A stretch of 64,000 nt of DNA. Source: Rebecca billardiae RCC1528 (lineage: Eukaryota > Haptophyta). The notes under the pieces were generated by a model, which saw nothing but the letters and a program-made list of their open reading frames with translations, had not been told where the DNA came from and made no database searches. The stretch lies in assembly GCA_965240325.2 (NCBI GenBank), contig OZ251227.1, positions 1,178,001 to 1,242,000 on the forward strand. Reading direction: 5' to 3'. Within the stretch, counting starts at the first letter, position 1; each line of letters starts with the position of its first letter. Positions 1-10,506 of the stretch are shown piece after piece. A program made the position numbers and the translations under genes.

Positions 1-565
1 TCCGAGGGCCTCTCCTTCAAGGCGAAGGTCACCCTCGCGGTGGGCGGCATGCTCACGGCGCTGGCCATCGAGGCCTTGATGAAGCTGATCAAGCGGCTGA
101 GTAAGCCAAAGGTGGAGGAGAAGACGTCGGCCACCAAGCAGGAAGGAGCTGCGCCCACGACAGCAGCCAAAGCGGGCGCTGCGGTGAAGGCACAGGTGTC
201 GATCCAGTACTGCGGGTGCGTACCGCGCGTGCTCGCCGCAACGCAGCCGTCAGGTCAGGCCGACGTGCCCTCACCCCCTCTGCTCTGGGGCTGTCGCGTG
301 CGCGTGCGTGCCCCGCAGAGGCTGAGGCTACGATCGCTACTACCGCGCTCTCAAGTCGGAGATCAACAACAAGTTTGGGGACTCCGTCGAGGTCACACCG
401 CTGCGTGACCCCGGCAAGACGGGTAACTTTGAGGTCCGCCTCAAGGGCGCCACCGAGGAGCTCATCCACTCCAAGACGACTCGCAAGCAGGGCAAGTGCG
501 AGTCGGAGGCGGAGATTGATGCAGTCCTCGATGCCATCGAGGCCTTCCTCGAGAAGTCGAAGTGA
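1..565 (+). CDS. Selenoprotein W-like (Rdx family), 5' partial, selenocysteine-containing
   Basis: Exons are 1-215 (open to the window edge, true start outside) and 319-565; the intron 216-318 has GTGCGT...GCAG ends. Splicing makes the frame read Y-C-G-G-TGA-G-Y-D-R-Y-Y, so the TGA at 323-325 sits exactly where selenocysteine lies in the Rdx CxxU redox motif. The exon-2 protein matches the selenoprotein W fold: a basic helix after the motif, the strand GNFEVRL, then ELIHSK and a C-terminal helix ending EAFLEKSK. A hydrophobic segment before the motif (KVTLAVGGMLTALAIEALMK) suggests a membrane anchor, which ordinary cytosolic SelW lacks. Rdx proteins are thioredoxin-fold, probably thiol-redox proteins; substrate unknown. 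Stop-based gene calling would truncate it at the TGA. The same architecture is seen in the paralogue at 2423-3000. I am confident of the family and the Sec codon. The alternative, a pseudogene, is unlikely because the frame after the TGA is conserved. Confidence 0.85.
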
Positions 566-713
566 GCGGCGATGCGCTCACCGCGGTGGTGTGAACTGAC
601 CGCAGAAGCACGTTCCGTGCGACGGCGAGCCCGCAGCGACACCAGCCGCAGCACACGGCTGCTTGTGTGATCCCACTGCGCCACGCACGCTCTCCACCGA
701 CATGCATGAGTAC

Positions 714-768
714 GATGTGACGGGTGCTCCACAAAACCACACCTCCGTGGTTGGTGCACCCCGAGAAC
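714..768 (+). promoter_or_regulatory. Candidate SECIS element of the first selenoprotein W gene
   Basis: It lies about 150 nt after the stop codon. It has the eukaryotic SECIS layout: TGAC at 718-721, a stem GGGTGC (722-727) pairing with GCACCC (756-761), an inner CCAC/GTGG pair (729-732 with 747-750), an apical loop starting AAAA (733-736), and CGAG closing the quartet at 762-765. The distance from TGA to the loop adenines is 12 nt, inside the usual range. The basal helix below the quartet is weak by eye. No folding program was run. Confidence 0.55.
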
Positions 769-849
769 CCCGGCCCGCGGGCCTCCCGACTGGATCGAGC
801 GCGGTCTTCGGGAGGCCTGCGCGCCAATGTGCTCAAGCGTGTTTGTGAA

Positions 850-1656
850 GACGTAGTCGTTGTGCTGACCTGACCGGTTGCCAGCCGACAGCTGAGCGGT
901 GCTGCAGCCGTCTTTTTATTCGATCTGACTTATAGCTTATAATAATATGAATAATGATACTAATATTTATACTAATTCTATTATTTAAAGACACAATCTT
1001 CTGCTGCGTGACTTTTTTAAAAAAAAACTACTGCTATAGCTACTCTAGCTAGCTACGGCGGTATATTTATTTTTAAATTTAGCCTGATGATTGACCGCGG
1101 GTGGCCGGCGGGTTCACCGGTAGTCTAGATCGGAGTGCGGCACGACTCGCCACTCGGTGACTCCGAATATAAGCTCAGCGACGCCCGTACTACCGCGGGA
1201 GCCCTACTACGTTAACGTTATATATATATATATATAGTACTTAGTAGTACTGCTAGCTGCTGCATCAGAAAGGCAGAAAGCGAATTAACTACCCGGCAGC
1301 CGTCTGGCGCCTGCCGTGCCAGACTGACAGACTGTGTCCCATTATATTTAAAAAAATAATTAGACGGCGACGAATATATAGTAGTCTATTTGTATAGCGC
1401 CTACTACGCCCAAACTAACAAACTGTGTACTGACATAAAGCAGCTCGCAATGATGATATGCTTCATAGCTATTCATGCAGTATGATACACTCTCACAGCA
1501 GCCACCTGCTTATCACAGCTGACGCCAAATTCTCGCGGCCAACGCGGTGCGGCACTCTGGTGCGCGTCACGGGACAGGAGTCCGACGGCGCGGCGCTCAT
1601 TGATGACCGCATCCTGATCATGCAGCCCGAAGATGACGACATCGCATGGTCGGTGG
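850..1656. other. AT-rich spacer between convergent genes
   Basis: No gene is seen. It holds AT-rich tracts (about 905-1080), a short (AT)n run near 1217-1236 and tracts of A and T around 1012-1030 and 1341-1355. The base composition is clearly lower in GC than the flanking coding DNA. It separates the 3' end of selenoprotein W gene 1 from the 3' end of the TMEM70-like gene. Confidence 0.6.
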
Positions 1657-2301
1657 CTACGACGCCCCCCCAGAATCGCCCATGCGAGTCGCGGGGTCGC
1701 ATCTCGCCCAAATCTCGCGCATGGCCACCTCGTCGTGCACAATGCCAACCGGGTCAACGTACAGCGATCGGCCGTCAGCCAATCGCATGTTGCCAAAAAG
1801 GCGCAGCGAGCCAGCGGGGCCCAGCTCGGCAAGTGAGACGTCATGCGATGCGATGCTCGCAAGGAACGACACCGTTGAGATTCGAACACGAGCATCTGGT
1901 AGCGCGTGGATCGATGTCACGTATGGCTTTGAAGCGACGTGCAGCATGGCGGTCGTCGTCACAGAGAAACCGACAACGGTGGCGATGAGCAATGCGCGTG
2001 ACGTCGGCGTGCCGCTGGTGCTAAGCAGCACCACAGCTGGCGCCGAAGCCAGCGAGAAGACGAGGTTCGCAACGCTGCAACCCTTCAGGATGCGAAGGAT
2101 TTGCGCTTTTGGGCCCTCAAAGACAAGCTTGGGCTGGGCCGGCTCCGTGACAGTCGAATCGCCAGTACCAGCGTCCGTCGTGAGTGCACGCGACCGAGGA
2201 CACGCTGGACTGCGTGTCAGCAGCCGCGCATGCGATACCAACTTGCCACAGCATGCACCGCTGCGCGGGCCAAGCCAGCGTCGCGCCAGCATCGTGGCCA
2301 T
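1657..2301 (-). CDS. TMEM70-like mitochondrial inner-membrane protein
   Basis: One exon, 214 residues, starting at the first ATG (2301-2299). The first 45 or so residues are rich in Arg, Ala and Ser and poor in acidic residues, like a mitochondrial presequence. The core matches the TMEM70 family: a strand KLVFEGPKAQILRILKG, a transmembrane hairpin (SVANLVFSLASAPAVVLL then LLIATVVGFSVTTTAML), then KPYVTSIH and a C-terminal matrix domain with LFGNMRLADGRSLYVDP. TMEM70 helps assemble ATP synthase and complex I in animals; that role is taken from the family and not shown here. It is head-to-head with selenoprotein W gene 2, with 121 bp between start codons. Related families (TMEM186, TMEM223) share the hairpin, so the subfamily is less certain than the fold. 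Confidence 0.75.
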   Translation of the reverse strand: MATMLARRWLGPRSGACCGKLVSHARLLTRSPACPRSRALTTDAGTGDSTVTEPAQPKLVFEGPKAQILRILKGCSVANLVFSLASAPAVVLLSTSGTPTSRALLIATVVGFSVTTTAMLHVASKPYVTSIHALPDARVRISTVSFLASIASHDVSLAELGPAGSLRLFGNMRLADGRSLYVDPVGIVHDEVAMREIWARCDPATRMGDSGGAS

Positions 2302-2422
2302 TGTGATGCGGCTGGGCAAGACGTGTCGACTTCAGACTGGGGAAGGTCCGGGTGGTGAGCAGGCTGGCAGCCGCAGGAGACCGCCGAAGGCCGAAAGCGG
2401 TGCGACGGCCGTGGCCGTCACG
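2302..2422. promoter_or_regulatory. Probable bidirectional promoter, TMEM70-like / selenoprotein W 2
   Basis: A 121-bp GC-rich gap between the two divergent start codons. No TATA box is visible. The region must contain both 5' UTRs and whatever core promoter both genes use; inference from gene layout only. Confidence 0.45.
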
Positions 2423-3000
2423 ATGTCGGCTGGGCAGGCCATCACAGTCTTTCTAAGCGGCGCGCTTGCCGCACTCGTGGCCAATAGGCTCGTCAGGCGG
2501 TCCACGCGCCTGAGCAACCCTGCAGTGGCAGGGACGCCATCTGTGACCAAAAAACAGCAGGGGCGAGTCGCACACGTAATCATCCAGTACTGCGGGTGAG
2601 TTGCCAGCTGCGCGTACGGGACACAGCCCGAAGTGCGACCTTGGGCGTGCACAACGCGTATGACAGCTCCGCCCCTGCCGGTGCCCCTCATGCGTGACCT
2701 TGCTGCCCCGACACGTCGATCGCGCGCGCGTGTGCGTGCGGCACGTGCAGCCCGTGAGGGTACGAGCGCTACTTCCGGACTCTCCAATCGTCGATCTCGA
2801 CCAAGTTCGGGGACGCAGTCAGGATCACCGAAGTGCGCGATCCCGACAAGACGGGCCACTTCGAGGTCCGTCTCCTGGGCGCCCCCGCGGAGGTGATCCA
2901 CGCCAAGAGGACGCTAGGGCCGAACACGTGCGAGCTGGACGTGAATGTGGACGCAGTGCTTGGAGCCATCGCGGCGTATCTCGAGGCACCTGACATGTAG
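2423..3000 (+). CDS. Selenoprotein W-like (Rdx family), second copy, selenocysteine-containing
   Basis: Exons are 2423-2595 and 2751-3000; the intron 2596-2750 has GTGAGT...GCAG ends. The predicted protein has 140 residues. Splicing gives C57-G58-P59-U60, where U is the TGA at 2755-2757, followed by GYERYFRTLQSS and the Rdx strands GHFEVRL and EVIHAK, ending EAPDM. Residues 6-25 (AITVFLSGALAALVANRLVR) form a probable N-terminal membrane anchor. The intron falls after the second base of the glycine codon of the CxxU motif, exactly as in the first copy, so the two genes arose by duplication. Their CxxU spacer residues differ (GP here, GG in copy 1), which may tune redox potential. A candidate SECIS lies in the 3' UTR. 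The function is inferred from the family: thiol-based redox, probably on a membrane surface. Confidence 0.85.
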
Positions 3001-3125
3001 CCTGCACCCCGCATCACGCGCGTCGCACGGCCCGCCGCCTAGCCGATGTGGAGCACACCGCCGAGCATCACGAGTCCATCTGAGCACCTTGAGCCTCGAC
3101 CTCATGCCACTGGGCGCGAGCACCA

Positions 3126-3176
3126 CATGACGGGCACACTACCAACCACGCACGTGTGGACGGTGCGTCCCTGAGA
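3126..3176 (+). promoter_or_regulatory. Candidate SECIS element of the second selenoprotein W gene
   Basis: About 125 nt past the TAG stop. ATGAC at 3127-3131 is followed by GGGCAC, which can pair with GTG and CCC near 3163-3171 if a three-base bulge is allowed; loop adenines AA are at 3144-3145, 13 nt after the TGA; CTGAG at 3171-3175 supplies the 3' GA of the quartet. Pairing is less perfect than in the first copy. It has not been folded computationally. Confidence 0.4.
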
Positions 3177-4451
3177 GAGGCAGGCCAATAGGTCCCAGCT
3201 GAATCGAGTGAACTCGTAGTCGGCTCAAGACGAGGTCTCTGGGCACCGACGGCGCAGTGCGGTGACGCCCCGCGCGGGGATGACAACTTGACGCCAGGAT
3301 GCCGCCGCCGGATGGGCTGCCTCAGCAGGCGACCCGGCCAGCCCGCCGCCGCCCGGCTGCCGGCCGTTACCAGGCCATGGTCTGCGCCAGTCGGTAACTA
3401 AGACTCGGAGTGATAACTGATGAGTTCACGACAGCAGCGTCCGGTCCGCTGATAACAGTAGCGCTAGCCGATGGTGCCACTCATAGCGATTTATATAAGC
3501 GAATCATACTGAGTGACTGACCGTACGCCGGATGTGAGGCTCCCGTCCCCGGAACGGTAACCGACCGAATCGTAGGGCTTCCGTACTGAGACTAGTACGG
3601 AGTACTACACTCTCCTGTCTACAGCATCACGGAAAGTATCATCAACGTACTGGACGACTCGGGTTCAGTATAGTTGATGTTTATTCCGGCAGCCGGGACG
3701 ACTGGCTATGATACCGCGTTGCATAATACGCGTACCGAATTTAAATCAGATCGCAGCGCGCCACCAGCCGTCCGCCGCGCCGTTTCATCACGCCTACGAG
3801 CAGGCTTGCTTGGCTCAACGACAACGACAACGTGAACGGTGCGGACCTGAACGAATTTCCGGCGGCGCAGCCATCGGCGACGGCTTCATGGGCGGTGACA
3901 GTTGGCGGGCGTCGATCTCGCCTGCCTGAGCTTTGTGTGTCTCTTATTCTTATATGATAGTAAACTGTACATAGCGATGTCTCACGACACTCTTGACACG
4001 GTGGTAATGCCGCAGTGTGGCGTGCTTGTACTGCCTACGTACGTACTGCAACTGGTGGCTGGTGTGCTACTCTACTAAAGTTTTATGCGCAGTACCCCCA
4101 TATGCGCCATGCACACCAACTGTCACAGGCACAGCAGTAGCACAGGCCCTTGGCAGTGGCACACAGCCTACTTGCCTGCCTGAGCTGTGTGCGTCTCTTA
4201 TTCTTAGTAAACTGTAACTCCTCGCGAGCCAAGCTAAAGCGCAAGCTCATGATGACGTGTCTCGAAGGGCGAAGGCCGCGGCTCTCAGCCCTGCCGGCTG
4301 TCCATCACCGGTCGGGACCAAGGAGCAAGGGCCCAAGGAGCAAGCAAGGAGGGCCGACTTATTTATTCGTCCGTGTTCGTCCGGCGACAGGCGGGCGGTC
4401 CGCCCCGCGATTCGTGTCACCGATTGCTCACTTTGGTGGTCTGGGGCCGCC
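3177..4451. other. Intergenic region before the CHAT/NB-ARC gene
   Basis: No convincing gene. It contains a diverged direct repeat (3920-3969 and 4174-4216) and, from about 4330, the probable 5' UTR and promoter of the downstream gene. Short ORFs here have no recognisable domains or composition. Confidence 0.5.
3920..4216 (+). repeat. Pair of direct repeats of about 45 bp
   Basis: Copies at 3920-3969 and 4174-4216 both run from GCCTGCCTGAGCT through GTCTCTTATTCTTA to GTAAACTGTA. The first has an extra TATGATA before the GTAAACTGTA end. About 200 bp separate the copies. This could be a footprint of local duplication. Confidence 0.75.
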
Positions 4452-7400
4452 ATGGGCGACGAGGCGACGGTGGGCGCGCGCGGGGTGGCGATCAAGTACC
4501 GGCACGCCGACGAGCTGCAGCAGGCACATGCATCCCGCGTTGTGCGCACCGAGTGCGCCGGCGATCGCTTACTCGCGGACGAGCTGCGCGACATTGTCAC
4601 GCGCGATTGCAGCCGACGATTCGTGCGGATGCGTGCATGGTCGGAGGCGTTTGGCGGGTGGATGGGGGTGCAGAGCGGCGTGGCACTGGCGCACTTGCCC
4701 ACCGCGGTTGATCCCGAGACCGCGCGCCCCGTCGTCATCCTCGAGCTTCTCCTCGAGGATGACGCGCGCGCTGCCGACGGCGAGCACATCGGCGCGCCGT
4801 CCGCGTCACGAGCGTCGAGCACCGGCCGGCCGGCGGACGCGCCCTCGGAGGTGAGCAACGCGCTCGCGATGGCGGTGTTGCGCCTGGAGCACCGACTCAA
4901 CCAGCTCCCCGCGGGCGGCGGCTTGGGCGCGCCCGGCGCGCCGTCGCAGCTGGCAGCGGCGTTTGGGCCGACAGCGGACGGCGACAGCTGGCTGCCGCTG
5001 CAGAGCGCCGTGCGCGAGGGCGCGGGCGCGGGCGCGTCCAGGCGCGGCGCGGCGACGGGCGCGGACGACGAGTCGGGTGGCGGCGTGGCCATGCCGCAGA
5101 CCTCGCGCTCCACCTCCGCCAACTCGCTCGCGCCCGGGCGCGGCGGCGGCGGGGCGGCGGCGGGCTATGGCGTCCTGAGCGGTGGTGGCGCGAGCGGCGC
5201 CTTCGAGATGTCGCACCTCGACCTGGCGGTGCTCTCGGCCTCGCCGCTGGTGTTCGTGCACAACAACATGTACTACCCGCTCGACCAGGGCGGCACGCTC
5301 GACTTCAAGGGCGAGCTCAACCTGCTGCGCTCGATGCTCTCGCGCGCGGGCAAGCAGGTGTGCGCGCGCATCGACGTTGCCTCGATCGCGCGGATGAGCG
5401 AGGTGCTGGCGCAGCAGCCGCGCTGCCTGTACCTGGTGTGCCACGCGGACTACGAGCCGGGCGCGCGCGACCCGTCCTCCTTCTACCTCGGCCTCGAGGA
5501 CTGGTCCGGCACGTGCGACAAGGTCTCGATCCAGCGGCTGCGCGCGCTGCTGTCCTCCACCGAGCCGAGCGACGTGGCCGCGCTGGCGGAGGGCGGCGGC
5601 GGCGGCGGCGGCGGCGGCGCGGGCGTGGGCGCGGGCGCGTCGCTCTTCGACCCGCTGCGCGGCGTGAGCGTCGTCGTGCTCGGCGCGTGCCACTCCCTCG
5701 CCGCGGGCGAGGCGTTCGTGCACGCGGGCTGCCGGCACGTCGTCGCGATCGCGTCCGAGGCCAAGGTGCTGGACGACGACGCGGCGCTGTTTGCGCGCAC
5801 GTTCCTCTTCGCGCTCTTCCAGGGGCAGAGCGTGCGCCACGCGTTCGAGCGCGCGAAGGCGGCCGTCGCCTCATCCGCCTCGCCGCGCCTCGCCACGCGC
5901 GCCGACTACCGCGGCGCCGAGTCCGCCAAGTTCGTCCTGCTGCCCGAGGACGAGCCGCACGACGAGTGCCCGATGGTGAATCTGCCGGCGGGAGATTTCG
6001 TCGAGCTCAACCCGCTGCCGGCGCACGAGCCGCCGACGGTGCCCACGCCGTTCGTCGGGCGCGCGCTCGACCTGCAGGCCCTCGTGCGCACGCTGCGCCG
6101 CCGTCGGCAGGCCGAGGTCCGGCTGCTCACGCTGTGGGGCGAGCGCGGCGTGGGCAAGACCGCGCTCGCAAAGGCGGTGGCGCAGCACCTGTACCAGCGG
6201 CGCTTCTTCGACGACGGCGTCGCGTTCGTCGAGCTGGCGGGCGTGCGCACGGAGGCGGAGGCGCTCGCCGCGCTGGGCGAGGCGCTCGACATGGAGTTCA
6301 GCCGGTGGAAGGACGTCTCCCGCGCGCTGCAGCGCTGGCAGGGCCTCGTGCTGCTCGACGGCGCGGACGAGCTGCTTGAGGGCGCGCCTGCGGTCGTCGA
6401 GCGCGCGGTCACTTCGCTCATGCACGCGGCGCAGCTGCAGGTGCTGGTGACGACGTGCCGCCCGCTCTCCTCCACGATCGGCGGCGGCGGCGTGCCCGTC
6501 GAGCACCCCGTCCAGCTCCACCCCCTCTCGCGCCGCGACGGCGCGCGCCTCTTCCACGCGCTCGTCGCGGACGCGCTGCCGCCCAGCCTGCGCGGCGTCG
6601 CCAACCTCCCGACCCTTGAGCAGCACGGGCTGCTGGTCACGCTAGGCGGGCTGCCGCGGCGGATCCTGCGCACCGCGCCGCTGCTGCGGCAGGGGCACTC
6701 GCTCGACGCGCTCGCCGCCGAGCTGCGCCTCCGCCCGGAGGCGTCCGACGCGGACGAGGCGGGCAGCGCAGTCGGGAGCGACCCGGCCGCGCGCGCGCGA
6801 CGGCCGACGCGCGAGAGCGAGCGCGACGACGCGAGCGGCGCGCGCTGGGCGCGGCCCGCGCCGAGCGGCGGGGGCGATCTGACGGGCGAGGCGGGCGGCG
6901 CAGCCGCCGGCCGGCGCAGCGCGCGCCGCCTCTCGCAGCCCGAGGGCGCCGCCGCCGCCGCCGAGCCTGGCGGCGGCGGCGGCGGGCGGCGGTTGCGAAG
7001 GCGCTCCTCGTCGCCGCGCCGCAACAGCGAGGGCGGCAGCGGCGGCGCCGGCTCGGGCTCCGGCTCGTCGGGCGAGGGCGAGGAGTGGGCGGACGACGGC
7101 GACTCCCTCCGCCTCGCGGGGAGCGACCGCCGCCTCACGCCGCACGTGCCCAGGCGGCGCCGCTCGGGCAGCGACACGTCCGTGCCCAGCCTGCGCAGGG
7201 GCCGCGGCCGGAGCGGCGGCGCGCGCGCTCGCGCTGAGCTGAGCGGGCTGGCCGGCCCCGTGCCTCTCGCCTCGTCGCACTCGCTGCCCACCGCGGCACT
7301 GGCGGCGCACGCGGGCCCGCTGGTCGGGGACAGCGTGATGGCGACGGCGACGACGATGACCACCGCGCAGGGCACGACCACGCGCGTCACCGCCATCTCG

Positions 7401-8967
7401 CACGAGGGCGAGACGGTGAACCAGCTCGACATGACGACCACGCACTCCACGCACTCACGGCCCGCGCTCGGCGGCGCGGACGGCGGCACGCCCGTGCACT
7501 CGCCCAGCCTCGAGCAGCCGCAGCAGCCGGCGGCGCAGCCGCAGCCGCAGCAGCAGCACTCGCTCGCGTCCGCCGCGGCCGCCGCCGCGGCCGCGGTCGC
7601 GCACGCCACCGCCGCGCTCTCGGGCATGGGCTCGGGCGCGGGCGCGGGCGCGCTCGGCGGGCCGCCGCCGCCGCTCGGCGTGGCCGCGGCCGCGCCCGTG
7701 CACGCGCTCGGCGCGCTCGCGCCCGCGGGCGCGGCGGCGGGTGCGCCGATGAGTGGCGCAGCCGGCGGCGGCGGCGGCGGCGGCGCGCACGCCGCGGACG
7801 CGCACGCCCAGCTGAGCGGCGCGCTCGCCCCCGCGGGCCCGCCCGTCCCGCCTCAGCCGCCCGCCGCGCCGCCGCTGCCCACGCCGCGGCTGCTCGAGCT
7901 GCGCGAGCAGCCGAGCGCGTCCGCCGCCTTCCCCGAGTCCGCGCTCGAGCCGGGCGCGCCGACGCCGACGTCGTTCGAGCGCGCGCTCGTGCGCGTGCGC
8001 GCCGAGCGGCCGAGCGCGTACCGCCTGCTCGCCGTGTTCGCGATGCTGCCCGGGGGCGCGCTCGAGGCGGACCTCGAGAGCGTGGGCGCTGGAGGGGACT
8101 GGCGCGAAGACCTGCGCTGCCTGAGCGCGGCCGGCGCGCGGCGCGGCGTGGCGGAGGGCGGTGCCGCGCGCGATGCGGCCGATGGCGCGCCCACCGACCG
8201 CGCCACGGCCGCGGCCGACGCCGCCGCCGACGCGGACTCCGCCGTCCCGCTGGTGAGCTGCGAGCTCATGTCGCCACCCGACGCGGAGCGCGCGCGCCGC
8301 CGGACACGCGGCGGTCGGCGCTCGAGCTCGCGCGCGCCGATGAGCGGCGGCGGCGGCGGCGGCTCGGCCGCGGCTGGTGCACCCTCGCCGGACGGCAGCG
8401 GCGAGGAGGAGGGGGAGGAGGAGGACGAGGGCGAAGACGAGGGCGTGGCGGCTGGGGAGCCTGGCTCGGCCGCGCACGCCTCCACACGCGCGAGCGCGGA
8501 CGAGGGCGATGGCGGCGGCGGCGGCGGCGCGAGCAGCGCCGCCGCGCCGCTGCCCCGCGATGAGAGCGGCACTCGCGCGCGCGCGGAGCAGACGGGCGCG
8601 GCGGTCACGGCCGGCGGCGGTGGCGGCGGCGGCGGCGGCGGCGGCGCGGCGCCGTGCGTCGTGTGGCGGCCGTGCGTCGCGCACCTCCCGCGCGCGCCCG
8701 CCGCGGCCACCCCGGAGCGCGAGCGCGTGGCGCAGCTGCTCGCGTTGTGCGAGCGCCACGTGAGCGCGGGCCTGGCGCTGCTGGGCGCTCTGCGCGCGGG
8801 CGGCGTGCGCGCGGCGCGCGCCAAGGCGCTGTTTTGCGCGGTCGTCGAGACCAACCTGCGCGCCGCGTGCCGCGAGCCCGTCATCTCGTGGCTCGCCGCA
8901 GCGCACGCGCGCGCCGCATCCGCCGCGCCCGCCGTCGACGGCTCGCCGCCCGCCAGCCCGCCGCTGC

Positions 8968-9006
<39 letters not shown>

Positions 9007-10475
9007 TGCGCGGCGGCGGCCCCGCGGCCGCGCACGCGTACCTCGCGCCGATGCGCGGCCCCGCGCGCGTCGGCACGGTGCTCACCGCGCTGCTCGCGGA
9101 GAGCGGCCGCTCGGCCGAGGCGCTCGACGCGGCGCGGTGCGCGGTGAGCGCCGCGCGCGCGCTGTGCGCGTTCGACGTCGAGATGCTCGCCCTCGCCCTG
9201 CTGGCAGACGTCAGCCTGCGGCGGGATGACTTGGAGGAGGCGTCGAGGGCGTGCGCGTCGGTCAGCGCCGCCGCGGACGAGGGCTCCGCCGCCGCGGCCG
9301 CGCGCGCCGCCGACGCCGCCGACGAGCTCCCCGACGGCCGCCTGCGCTCGCCGCCCTCGCTCGCCTCGCCACATCCGTCCACGATCGCGCTCGCGCCCGC
9401 GCCGCCCGCGCCGGGGCCCGCGCCGGCGGTGCGCGCCGCGTGCGTGCGCGAGGCATGCCGGCTGCAGGGCGACGTGCGGCTGGCGCGCGCCGTCGCCGCG
9501 GCCGCGCGCGGCAACGAGCGCGAGCGCCTGCACCAGCTGAGCATCGCCGCTACCAACTACGCGCGCGCCCTGCTGCGCTCGGCGCCCGACGCGCGGGCGG
9601 GCGCGCCGCGCGCCGCCGCGCCGGCTGAGGCCGCGGACGCGCCGTCGGCGGCGGCGGGCGCGCCCGCCGGCGCGCCCGCCGAGCTGTCCGCCGCGCAGCC
9701 GTGCGCGGCGGCCGACATTGTCGCGTTCGTGTGCGCGCATCCGCCCGGCCGCGCGCGCGCGCGCGGCGGCGCCAGCCTCGTGCACCGCGGCGCGGCGCAC
9801 GGCGCGGCTCGTGCGACCGCCGGCTGCGCACTCCCGCTCGGCGACGCGCCCGCGCCCGAGCTGCGCACGCTCCACCTCGTCGAGCTGATCCTCCGGCTCG
9901 CGGACGTGCAGCTGCAGTGCGGCGTGCCGCGCGCCACGCTCGCGCTCGCCAACGTGCTGCTCGGCCGCGCGCGCGAGCCCGTCGACGCGGCGAGCGGCGC
10001 CGACGCGTATGCGGACGCTGCCGCCGTCGCCGCGCACGCCGAGGCGGAGGAGGGCGAGCCGGACGGGCGCGCGCACGCGGCGGGCGGCGGCGGCGGCGGC
10101 GGCGGCGTGATCGAGCTGGGCGGCGGCGTGCCGGCCTCCGCGCTCGAGGGCGAGCTCGCCGCCGCCGCCGCGCGCGCCGTGCGCGAGCTCGGCGCGGGCG
10201 CGCGCGCGCGCGCGCTGCGCGGGCGCGCGTGGATGGCCCGCGGCCGCGCGCACGCGGAGCTAGGGCAGCTGCACTGCGCGCGCGCCGCGTTCGAGTGCGC
10301 GGTGCACGCGCTGGACGGCGCGCGCGACTCGGCCGAGGCGGCGCGCGCGCGCGCGCTCCTCGAGTCCACGTGCCTCTCGATGGAGCGCGCGCACGACGTG
10401 ATCGGCTTCTTCTACGTCGAACCTCTCGTCTGGCGGCCGACCGCGATGCCCGGGCCGGCGGCGGCGGCGGCGGCG

Positions 10476-10506
<31 letters not shown>

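Noticed and set aside
1646-2422. Upstream extension of the SelW copy 2 reading frame
   Set aside because: It overlaps the TMEM70-like gene on the other strand and reads as its shadow; ATG 2423 gives a protein that aligns with copy 1.
7455-10253. 932-codon minus-strand ORF opposite the CHAT/NTPase gene
   Set aside because: Shadow of GC-rich repeats, Arg/Ala/Gly composition, no motif.
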